Part shown: one piece after another, positions 44,007 through 53,100 of the stretch
Layout of the letters: the number at the start of each line of letters is the position of its first letter
Position numbering within the stretch: the stretch's first letter is position 1
Assembly: GCA_964019695.1 (NCBI GenBank)
Contig: OZ026525.1
Location: 72,222,260 to 72,286,259 of the forward strand
DNA: 64,000 bases
Direction: 5' to 3'
Origin: Loripinus fragilis
Lineage: Eukaryota > Mollusca > Bivalvia > Lucinida > Lucinidae
The notes under the pieces: model-generated
What the model saw: only the letters and a program-made list of their open reading frames with translations
What the model was told of the DNA's origin: nothing
The model's database searches: none
Position numbers and translations under genes: made by a program

Positions 44007-44092
44007 CTAAACCACATAAAATTCTTCTGTTTGGAGCTAAATTTCCTTTTTCATCTACAGCGCGTCTTCTTAATTCTTCAAACACACCAAAT
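44007..44092 (-). CDS. citrate carrier, most 5' exon identified in the window
   Basis: An 86-nt exon (minus strand), acceptor CATATTTCAG and donor TTAG-GTATGG. It starts with the third base of a codon (Arg expected), then FGVFEELRRRAVDEKGNLAP, NRRILCGL, and one base of the next Gly. It corresponds to the end of H2 and the start of H3; human SLC25A1 has [30 protein letters not shown] here (from memory). With the downstream exons it gives about 210 residues, matching human residues 102-311 without gaps. The first ~101 residues (first repeat, P-T-E-Y-V-K signature) were not found between here and the window end. Confidence 0.9.
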
Positions 44093-44130
44093 CTGAAATA
44101 TGGGACAATATATATAATTTGATTAGTAAA

Positions 44131-44338
44131 TTAACACTGCCTACTGGGTAATTTTGCATGCTTTTTTTGTCGTTCTGATTTTTTTCAAAATCTACTTTTT
44201 CGAAAAATTCTTTCAGGAATACCATCAGAATGTCAAACAGTTTTGATTGAGATCAGGCCTGACATTTTGTCAGGCCTTATCTGGGTCCAAACTGTTTGAA
44301 AAGGTTATCAGCAAACTATGCTAGTAGGCATTAAGGGT
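44131..44338. repeat. H1 hairpin MITE
   Basis: TTAACACTGCCTACTGGGTA at the left, GCTAGTAGGCATTAA at the right. The core is AAACAGTTTTGATTGAGATC-AGGCCTGACATTTTGTCAGGCCT-TATCTGGGTCCAAACTGTTTG. Confidence 0.75.
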
Positions 44339-44775
44339 AAGCATTTTCTAAACAAATAGAACATTAATGGATCCTTCACTGTCAATGTCACTATTCCTGG
44401 GCAGAATTAGAGCATATATATCCACAAGAAAAACTAAGTCGGACCTCTTGCAGCCATGTTTTTGATGAATCCATAAACATTTGAACATTCTATCAAGGAT
44501 CATTTGTGCCAAATTATTTTCAAATAGGGCCAGTAGTTTTTAACAAGATTATAAGTTTTTCCTTTAGGTTGCCATAGCAACCAGAATTCTGCATCGAATG
44601 CAAATCTTTGAATAATTTTGAAAGGGGACTACCCAAGGATCATTCCTGTGAAGTTTGGTGGAATTCCACGGAGATCTTGTTTAAAGTAAATTGTTGACAT
44701 ACTACAGATAAACGAAAAGACATCCTCAGTCACAAAAACTCACCTTGAGCGTTAAATGCTCAGGTGAGCTAAAAC
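44339..44775. repeat. dispersed element ending in an AGGTGAGCT hairpin
   Basis: The right end ACTCACCTTGAGCGTTAAAT-GCTCAGGTGAGCTAA resembles the right hairpin of the 36.2-37.9 kb element. TTGCCATAGCAACCAGAATT and GGATCATTCCTGTGAAGTTTGG are typical of its interior. Probably a truncated relative without the tandem core. Confidence 0.5.
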
Positions 44776-44868
44776 AGCTTATGAAAGCTGTGAGGCTCAG
44801 TGAGTGCTTTAGGAACTGTTACATTATTCAGGCCTTTAGATTTCTTATTTCTCAACCAAAACAAATGT

Positions 44869-44925
44869 TGTGGGTACTCAATAGAACCGTCTCAATGAGA
44901 CGGTTCTTTTGAGCACCCCAAAACA
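44869..44925. repeat. palindrome AGAACCGTCTCA
   Basis: TGGGTACTCAATAGAACCGT-CTCA is followed by its complement TGAGACGGTTCTTTTGAGCA-CCCCA. Related to the hairpin near 11.1 kb. Confidence 0.5.
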
Positions 44926-44958
44926 AATGATAAGAACATATTCACAATTTTAAGCTCA

Positions 44959-45840
44959 ACAAGAAATGTCACAAACACGTGACGAATGCCCCCAAAGGAA
45001 TTGGTCTAGCATAAGACACATTTGAGGAAAGATAGCTGTAATATAGCACCAAAAACCTAGGGATGAGGCCAGAAGTCAATGTCAAGGTCAAAGTGACTCA
45101 AAATGGTATGCACCACTCCGCCATCCAAAGAGGAATCATCACACCAAAATTGGGATTCCTACATCAAATAATATAGAAGATATGCTCTGGACACAATAAT
45201 TCTTGAAAACTAGGTCAGAGTTCAAAGTCACAGTGACCCAAAAATGGTTTGTGACACTCAGGCATCCCAAGATGCGTTTACATACCAAATTTGGAATTCC
45301 TATTTCAAAGAATATAGGATATGCACCAGTTTCTAGAAACTAGGTCAGAGGTCAAGTTCAAGGTCAAAGTGACTTAATTATGGTAAATGACACTTCGTCA
45401 TCCCAAGATGCATCTACACACCAAATTTGAGATTCCTACCTCAAATAATACAAGAGATATGCTCTGGACATGATTATTCTAAAATTAGGTCAGAGGTCAA
45501 GGTCACAGTGACCCAAAAATGGTACATGACACTTCGCTATCCCAAGATGTATCCACACACCAAATTTGGAATTCCTCACTCAAAGAATACAAGAGATATG
45601 CTCCGGACACGATTATTCTAAAAACTAGGTCAGAGGTCAAGGTCAAAGTCACAGTGACCCGAAAATGGTACGCGACACTCTGCCATCCCAAGATGCATCA
45701 ACACACCTAATTTGAAATTCCTACCTCAAAGAATATAGGAGATATGGACCGGACATGAAAGCGGGACGGACACATGGACGGACGGACGGACGGACAGTGC
45801 GATTACTATATGCCTCCCAAAGTTCCTTTGGGGGCATAAA
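44959..45840. mobile_element. pearl/HINE-like composite 3 with short ERE-type core
   Basis: Complete layout in under 0.9 kb: ACAAGAAATGTCACAAACAC-GTGACGAATGCCCCC start, about five core units, (GACG)n at about 45766-45795, and the right flank ACAGTGCGATTACTATATGC-CTCCCAAAGTTCCTTTGGGGGCATAAA. By eye only one exact GGTCACAGTGACC (45501) remains; other units differ by one base. Confidence 0.8.
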
Positions 45841-46213
45841 AATTTTGTTTATCTGGACATTGGCTCCTTATAGTTAATATAGATTTTATAGCCTTCAGTA
45901 CTTTGTGATTTTCTTGTGTTTCCTTTTTTGTTCAGTTAGATCTATTATTATGTTGCCTGATAAAATTGATAGATGGGCAAGTTTTTGGTATTTGCCATAA
46001 AAACACACACAATATGTTCTTAGAAAGTTTATTGGAGCCAGTATATGGGAGTTTGATACCCATAATGTGATCAGTGAGGGCTCAGATAAGCCTGTGCATC
46101 TGTTAATTTCTACTCATCCCACATGCCTATTCATTGGAAACAGAATTTCTACTTGTCCTGCAGCAAGCAGACAAGTGGGTTTTCCAGCCCTGCTGTTTAG
46201 CAAAATTATTGTA
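45841..46213. other. no gene recognised
   Basis: Plain AT-rich sequence; no exon or repeat boundary noticed. Confidence 0.4.
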
Positions 46214-46470
46214 CAGTAAAAAGTTTCATAAGCGGCCACTAAAAATAGACAAAGCAAAGGTCTGAATGGCAAATGGTAGCTTTAATGAAGGTCGAAAGTA
46301 TTGCAGAATGCTCCCCTTGGAGCATTCTGCAACACTTTTGACCTGCATTAAGTGATAATCGATCTTGAAAACTAATTTTTGGTCTTCCTTTTGAGTGGCC
46401 GCTTAGGACAGGTTTTACTTTGTCTTCTTTTTGAGTGGCCGCCTAGGACAGGTTTTACTGTATTTTCTTA
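46214..46470. repeat. M13 hairpin MITE
   Basis: ACAGTAAAAAGTTTCATAAG-CGGCCACT at the left faces GAGTGGCCGCTTAGGACAGG-TTTTACT at the right, the latter present twice in tandem. The central palindrome is GTCGAAAGTATTGCAGAATG-CTCC-CCTT-GGAGCATTCTGCAACACTTTTGAC. Confidence 0.65.
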
Positions 46471-46987
46471 ATAGCGCCAATATTATAATGTATAACTATA
46501 CATCAAATAAAAAAGTTCTTTCAGTACTTTCAATATTCTAATTTACATGTTCTACAGACTGTTAATTAAACAACCCATATAATAATCAGTGTGCACCTAT
46601 AAGAGCACGTGTGGTTCTTATGATGAATATGGTAGGGTAAAATCAAATTTCCAAGCATCAAGACGAACATGGTATGATAAATACGGTATTTATGATCATG
46701 CAATGTCTTCATGAGAAACTTTTACATCAAACTGTCAATATTCTTCCCGTATTCTGTGATTTTATGTGTTTCTTTTCTTGCTCAGACTGTAGGCTGATTG
46801 AAACACTGGGCTATGGGGAGTTCATCGTAATCGTCTATTTCTAAACACAATGTGATCCATTATCTGACAAATGTGGAAATTTCAGGAGGCTTACTGCGTT
46901 CTCACTAGCTCTTTTCATGCCAAGTCTTTTTGTTTGTTTTGATTCTTTACATCCCAGTCAACAATTTTTTAGTCATGTCGAGAAAAA
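46471..46987. other. no gene recognised; short SINE 3' fragment
   Basis: 46939-46985 (GTTTTGATTCTTTACATCCC-AGTCAACAATTTTTTAGTCA) is the 3' tail region of a minus-strand S1 SINE without its head. The rest is featureless. Confidence 0.4.
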
Positions 46988-47882
46988 AGGGTATATTAAT
47001 TTCGTACTAAAGTCGGTCCATCGTCCATCCATCTGTCTGTGTGTGCGTCCTCTGTCACGTTTCTTGTTAATGTATCTCCGCCTAAACCTTTAGAAGTAAC
47101 TTCAAACTTTGCAGCTGAATAGGTCACATGATTTAGATGGTACTGGGCAACATTTTGTGTGACCTTGACCCAAGGGTCAAAGGTCAAATAATGTATTTTC
47201 TTGTAAATGTATCTCCTCCTGAACGGTTAGAAGTAGCAACTACAAACTTTGAAGCTGAATAGGTCACATGATGGAGAGGGTACTGGACAACATTTCGTGT
47301 GACCTTGACCTCAAGGTCAAGTCAAATATTGAATTTTCTTGTAAATGCATCTCCTCCTAAACCTTTAGACGTAGTAACTTCAAACTCTGTAGGGGCATAG
47401 GTCACATGATGTAATAATGTATTTTGCTGGTGCATAGCTCACATGATGTCGAGGGGACTGGGCAACATTTCGTGTGACCGGGTCAAGGTCAAATAATTAT
47501 TTTCTTGGTTATGCATCTCCTTTACCATTGGCCGTAGCAATTCAAACTTTGCAGGTTCATAGGTCACATGATATGAGGGCAATGCTTCATGTGACCTTGG
47601 GTCAAGGTCAAATCAAATATTTCTTGTAAATGTTTTTCCTCCTAAACCGTTCGACATAGCAGCTTCAAACTTTGCAGGTGCATAGGTCATTATGGTGTAG
47701 AGGATACTGGGCAATGTTTTGTGTTTGTCCTTGACCTAAAGTCAAGGTCAAAAAGGAAATAATGTACTCTCTTACAAATGCATCTCTTGCTAAACGGTTG
47801 GAAGTAGCAACTTCAAACTTTGAAGATGCTTTGGGTAGATCAAAAATGGGTATTTGTGACAGTGTACCATCGACTGAAGTCT
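46988..47882. repeat. ~140-bp degenerate tandem array rich in AGGTCA sites
   Basis: The motif CTTCAAACTTTGCAGGTGCA-TAGGTCACATGAT recurs near 47100, 47240, 47380, 47541, 47663 and 47812 (spacing about 120-160 bp). Each unit has GTGACCTTGACC-AAGGTCAA and TCTTGTAAATGCATCTCCTC. A GGGTCAAAGGTCA (DR1-type) lies at 47174. The ends GTACTAAAGTCGGTCCATCG and ACAGTGTACCATCGACTG are weakly inverted. Confidence 0.75.
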
Positions 47883-48075
47883 AATTTTGTATGCTATTTT
47901 GTTGTCTTTTGATTTTTTTTAATATCAACTAGCCGAATGTCAAACAATATGGATCCAGATCGCAGAGAGGACAGACCATGACATTTTGTTGGACCCTGAA
48001 GTTAAAATTTCATGCAGTGGTTGACACCACTAACTCATTTGTTTGGTAGATTGGGTGAATGAGATCGATATGAAA

Positions 48076-48279
48076 TTAACAGATGCTGGGTAATTTTCAT
48101 GACTGTTTGTCTGCTGATTTTTTCGCAAATTTAACGTTTTCAAAAAAATCTTTTAGGAATACCATCAGAGTGTCAAATAGTTTGGATCCAGATCAGGCCA
48201 GATGTAATGTTTGGCCTGACCTGGATCCAAACCAATTTCAAAGATTAAAAGCTGACAACACTAGCAGGTAAGGAGTTAG
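48076..48279. repeat. H1 hairpin MITE
   Basis: TTAACAGATGCTGGGTAATT at the left and AGCAGGTAAGGAGTTA at the right. The core is TAGTTTGGATCCAGATCAGG-CCAGATGTAATGTTTGGCCTGACCTGGATCC. Confidence 0.7.
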
Positions 48280-48576
48280 TGCAACTGTAGCATATCTATA
48301 ACTACAACTGCAGATGAGGTGACAGACAGATTCTTTAGTTACTGTTACCACTTAATATTCAGTGCAAATAATTGGCAATTTTAAAAGATTGACATAATTA
48401 GCCGAATTCAATTTTAGCAGTTTCTTAATTTAGGACCTTAAAAGTAATTTTCTATTCTCATAAAGACTCTTCTTTCTCAGACAGGGAGCAAACTCTTTCC
48501 TTTAAGAATAACCCCTTTTAAAACAGGTTAACAGACACTACTCATCATAATCATAATATCATAATCGGATTTTTGA

Positions 48577-49060
48577 TTAACGTGCAGGTGCAGGGGCATC
48601 ATCCACATCAGTGGGCCCCTTTCCAGGTAACTGGCTATGCTGCACGCATAGCAGATCTCACACCTGATCTCCAGGTGCTCCTTTCTTGAGGGTCAACTGT
48701 GGTGAGCTTCCACTCACGGCAGTCTTTCTCTGTCAGTTTCTTCCATGTTTGCTTGGGCCTCCTTGCCCCCCGCTTGCCGTCAATCTGCATATCATATGCT
48801 GTTCTGATTGCACCACTCGAACCCGCCACATGCCAAAACCAGCAAAGCCTTCTCTCTCTCAAAATGAGGTCGACGTCCTCAAGCTGAAGCTTTGCCAGTA
48901 GCTCGCTTGACCTTACCCTGGCCACATCCTCTGGCTTGATACTGCAGATCTGTCTGATCATGGCCCTATCATTGCGTTGCAAGCGCTGCAGGTTCGTCTT
49001 GGTAAGTGGCCAAGTTTCACTGGCATGGAGCATGGCGCTCCGCACGCAAGAGCTGTACGC
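48577..49060 (-). pseudogene. RTE-like non-LTR retrotransposon, 3' end of the reverse transcriptase
   Basis: The minus-strand frame reads ASETWPLTKTNLQRLQRND..., then R-Q-I-C-S-I-K-PEDVARVRSSELLAKLQL, RERRLCWFWHVAGSS, and GKRGARRPKQTWKKL. This is the region after the RT catalytic domain that carries the L-R-W-x-G-H-V and G-R-R-P-x-x-x-W motifs common in RTE/CR1-type elements and endonuclease-RT proteins (known). The YxDD core and the AP endonuclease are absent, so the copy is 5'-truncated. A probable one-base insertion after MRAA shifts the last ~20 codons (QLPGKGPTDVDDAPAPAR in the other frame, then TAA). The 3' tail has ATGAT-like repeats. Not a host gene. Confidence 0.8.
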
Positions 49061-49203
49061 TACTAGTCTAATTTAGTTTTTTATTGATACAGATTATAAG
49101 CAACAAACTATGGATGAGCGTCCATTTATTGCAAATATATTGTGAAATTGAATTTCCTTTTTTATTTATTTATAGAACCGCCAAACAGATTTTTTACACT
49201 TTA

Positions 49204-50672
49204 GGCCAGAATTTCTTTATTAGTTGATTTATGGGAAATTTTATTCAGATTTAGGGTCGGGGGAACGAAAAAAAATAAATAAAAAAACTCTGAAAATGAC
49301 CAGTTAGCTTTTTTCTTCTTTTCTTTAATATCTCCAGAAAAAACAGTAAACCAAAAGTCTGTATTAAATCTTTATATACTTCATCATTTCCTAAAAATCT
49401 GGACAGGACAATCACTTTTAACAGTGTCACTCTCAAAATTACAGACAGAACCTCAAAAATATATTATTTTTTCAACTAAACAAATAATATACTCAAACAA
49501 AAAAGAAACGTCCGATTTTCATGGTACTGTATTTTTTTATCCAGGTAAGATGTCGCAACAAAAATAAAAACAAAATGTTTATCTAATGTCGGACACACAA
49601 AAATTGGTAATTATTTGATTTTTATCTTCTTATCTTGAAGGGTTATTGAGCCTAATGTGTACACAGCTTTTTTCATTATCAACAGGAAGTTAATCAACAA
49701 AACTTGACACATTTTACGTTAAATGGCAACCAGAAGCGTCCGACAATGAAAAAACATCTAAAAATCCCAAGTCAGCTTTCTGATCGAACGGAATCGCAGT
49801 TCAAAACCTTTGATTTACGAAATTAACTAAAATTACCTCCCTTTGAATTAATCAAATAACAAATCAAGAACTGCCAAATCTCCTTAACCTGACATTATTT
49901 TGAGACCGTTTTTTGTTTTAATTTGTTGTGTTTGTTTATGACAACAATTACACAAAAGAGAAAAACAAAAACTATGGCTGAAGTTGGGCATTAAAGGTTT
50001 TCTAAGTCTGTGTTTTATACCCCACCCCTTACTGCAAAATCATCAGAGAATTTCCAGTATCAATTGTTTTGATGCTAATTAGTCTTAACTAATGTTAAAA
50101 TGCTTGTTATTACGAAAAATGACCAAATTTGTTCAATTATGTTGACAATCAAAATGCTGGACCAAAATGAATTTTCTGAGTGTTTTCAAGCATGCTCATG
50201 ATCGATGTTTGTGACGTCAGAGTATGTAACAAATTAATGGCTGTGGTCGTAAAAGCAATGCATACAACTAGCACGCATAACATCTTACTAGAGAGTTCGC
50301 TCAGTGATGTTTAAATGTGCTTGAACGGCTCGGAATTATGACAGACACACAAGCTATTGATGTGACTTTTGATTTTAAGGGTACTCGTGTTCACAGCTTT
50401 GTCAGCGGCTCTACTGATTATCAAATGAATGTCTTTTAGATGCAAACTGTTGCAACATAATCAGAGTTGATAATGTGAAAATTTGAATGAAATGCGTTCA
50501 TACATTTGGAACTGGCAGACACAAACGTAAAGCGGACATAACTTTATTGTTTCAGTATATTTAGAGTTGGCGGATAAAATAAAAAAATAGTTTTGAAATA
50601 AAAAAAAAATTTCTACATTCCGGAAAATTACAGTAGGAGGATTTGTAAATCAACTAAAAAAAAAATCTGGCC
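49204..50672. mobile_element. M7 long form, TTA target duplication
   Basis: The left end GGCCAGAATTTCTTTATTAG-TTGATTTATGG and the right end AAATCAACTAAAAAAAAAAT-CTGGCC are inverted, with TTA directly repeated outside (49201-49203 and 50673-50675). The sub-terminal regions continue as inverted repeats (ATTTAGGGTCGGGGGAACGA; TTCCGGAAAATTACAGTAGG). GGCC-type ends with a TTA duplication are typical of PIF/Harbinger elements (known); the assignment is inference. The ~1.1-kb interior has no transposase frame and has its own composition (CATAACATCTTACTAGAGAG, GACAGACACACAAGCTATTG). Confidence 0.65.
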
Positions 50673-51240
50673 TTACAAGAGAAACAAAATGTGACATGTG
50701 TCATTGTGATTTTTTCAGACCTCTTTGATGTGATTCACATGAAATCTTATTTTGTCAAAACCCAAGAAAAAATTCATAAACGTTTCCTGCTGTGGCCATG
50801 GGGTTATAATCTAATCGGGAAATCTCTGAAAATTACAAGTTACAAAGAGAAGGTTTATTGATTCTAGTTAAAAGATAGGGAAATTGACTGCTGTCTTCTC
50901 ATTTATCACGATATTCATTGATTAGGACCAAACCAACCTCTTAATTTTCATTGATTGGCCAAGGATATATAGATATTGTTGTAAATTGTATATATTGTAA
51001 ATCCATACATGCACATGATATACCACACCTACTGCATGTGCTTCCGAGATTTCAGAGGACATCGTTTTTTTGTGATTTATTTTTTTATGTCCATATTGAT
51101 GGCACAATCAGATTATGATAACACAAGTATTTTAATAGCTTTTCAAAAAAGTTGGCCAATTTCTACTGACTGAAATTTGGAAAGCTGTTTCAAACGAAAG
51201 TGGTGATCTATTAAATGACACACCCACCAGGGCATGTTGT
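50673..51240. other. no gene recognised
   Basis: AT-rich DNA between the M7 element and the SINE. No exon or repeat noticed. Confidence 0.4.
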
Positions 51241-51437
51241 GGGAGCGCAGTGGCTCAGTGGTAGAGTGCTTGACTCAAGACAAAGAGGCCGCGGGTACGA
51301 GCCTCACCGGCGTCACTGTGTTGTGGTCCTTGAGAAAGACACATTTATCCTAGCTTAGTTCTGGTTCAACCAAGGAAGACCCGTCCCTGTTTAACTGAAA
51401 GATTGTTGATGGGACGTAAAGAATTAAATCAAACAAA
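51241..51437 (+). mobile_element. S1 SINE, nearly complete
   Basis: tRNA-like head with A box TGGCTCAGTGGTAGAGTGCT and B box CGGGTACGAGCCTCACC, body GTTGTGGTCCTTGAGAAAGA-CACATTTATCC, CTGGTTCAACCAAGGAAGAC, and 3' tail AAAGAATTAAATCAAACAAA. Direct repeats GGGCATGT flank it (51230-51237 and 51443-51450), a probable target duplication. The intact boxes suggest it could bind TFIIIC. Confidence 0.85.
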
Positions 51438-51639
51438 AACCTGGGCATGTCATTTTTAAGTAATGACACTATGAGACAATACAGGTAATTTTCACAGAAA
51501 GGGCTATCTCGTACTACACACTTAGCCATTGATATCATACAGGTTGCATTGAACTTAGTCACTTATAATTGCCATACTCCTTGAGGAGGACACGTGTATA
51601 CATCGCCAATTCAGTATTTTTTGTTAAAAATGGTTTGTC

Positions 51640-51990
51640 ATAAAGGCTATGATAGTAGTTGGCCATCCAGAGCCTGAAAAAAAAATTCTGTTGGCATTTT
51701 TGAGTACATTTTGGCATCCATGCTCAAAGTGTATCTTGATGTGTTTTAAGAAGGATAGGGGTGGATGCCAAGTCTGGAAATGCCCCAAACTCCCAGAATT
51801 AGGTCAAAGGTCAACTGAGTGCAAATTCTTGTATATACGTCAGATTTTAGCGTGTTTATCAATTAGCTATCCAAAATTATGATTCAAAGTAATGCAAAAT
51901 CTCTTTTGGATAGTACAGCCATGCTATATAAACAAACAGCATCATCCAGGCATGATGTGTGTTTGGATCAAAGGTCATTTAAGTGCAAAA
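51640..51990 (-). repeat. dispersed repeat, inverted relative to the copy at 56.15-56.56 kb
   Basis: TTGGCATTTTTGAGTACATT, ATGCCAAGTCTGGAAATGCC and AATTAGGTCAAAGGTCAACT-GAGTGCAAA are the reverse complement of blocks at 56.35-56.50 kb. AGGTCAAAGGTCA (51801-51813) is a perfect DR1. Confidence 0.55.
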
Positions 51991-52774
51991 ACAGTGAAAT
52001 TTGTAGCAATAATTTATTTATATAGGGGCAAAATTCAAATTTTAAGTTCCCTTCTATCCTAATGGAAGTATGTTTTTATTGCTATCCTGCTAGGTGTGTG
52101 TCTATCATGTTTGGAAAGCAATGATTTACCAAGTTTCCCACGGTCAAATATTCAAAATAGGCATGAAAAGTACGTTACTGTATAAAATCAATTAAAATGT
52201 AATACAACTAAGAATAACCATTTTATTTTAAAGAACTATTTTTTTGCTTAATGCTTTGTATGAAAACGTCATTTTATGCAATTGTCTATCCTTTTATACA
52301 TAAGATATGTTTAAGTTGTTACTTACGTTACATTTTACCATCTGAAATTGAGTCATTTCTCAAAGGTATATGTTCCTAGCTACAGCTTTCATGAAAGACT
52401 TGGCCATGATCTCATGCTTATAGGACCAAAATATATTTCATTTCTCATTTCACACATTTGTTGTGTTCGTTCGCATCTATGAGTAATTGTAAAACACTTT
52501 TTACAAGGCCACTACCTGCTTATTGCATATACTAAGCATAGCCTCATAAAAACACAAAGACAAAGACTCCTTTCATAAAACATCAGCACGAGTTGAAACT
52601 ATCATAGAATATGGTAAATACCATATACTGGAAGGAATATTTCCTCACATTGGCCTTCACATAGGCCTGTTAGCAGATGGTAACATACATAACATAAAGC
52701 TTATATACAGGTACATTTCTAATAATGACCATCCAGTGAAAACATTGTTAACTTTTTGTGGGGTATATCATTAT
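51991..52774. other. no gene recognised
   Basis: AT-rich; a few short minus-strand open stretches near 52340-52420 lack splice-consistent frames or recognisable domains. Confidence 0.4.
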
Positions 52775-53100
52775 TGGTTGGTTGGTTGGTTTTGTTGCTT
52801 TACGTCCCAAGTCAACAGCTATGGTCATTGCGGGACGGTCAGTTCACCTAACCACACTTTTATCCTGGGCAGGCTTGAACAAGCGGTTAACCAGTCATTC
52901 GTGCACATACTTTCGCTTGTAACTGACAACAACCCTTCTTGAATGAATCAGCGGAAGGGAGGAGAATGACCATAGAAATCATTTCATGATCAATCTCCAC
53001 GAAAGTATGGGACCGGACCGGGATCGAACTCGCGACCCCTGGATCTGCAGTCAGACACGCATCTGTAGCCAGACATGTTACCAACTGCGCTAAGCGCCAT
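52775..53100 (-). mobile_element. S2 SINE, full length, minus strand
   Basis: On the minus strand: tRNA-like head GCGCTTAGCGCAGTTGGTAA (A box) and GGTCGCGAGTTCGATCCCGG (B box), both close to consensus. The central body has CATACTTTCGTGGAGATTGA and its imperfect complement (GCACATACTTTCGCTTGTAA), and the 3' end has a (AACC)n tail (GGTTGGTTGGTTGG on the plus strand at 52776-52790). Better preserved than the 8.7-kb copy. Confidence 0.8.

Noticed and set aside
51241..51312. Possible tRNA gene
   Set aside because: A and B boxes are present but the cloverleaf is not closed (no proper acceptor stem pairing) and a SINE body follows; it is the head of an S1 SINE.
53030..53100. Possible tRNA gene on the minus strand
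   Set aside because: tRNA-like promoter of the S2 SINE; continues into the SINE body with a second related copy at 8.7 kb.
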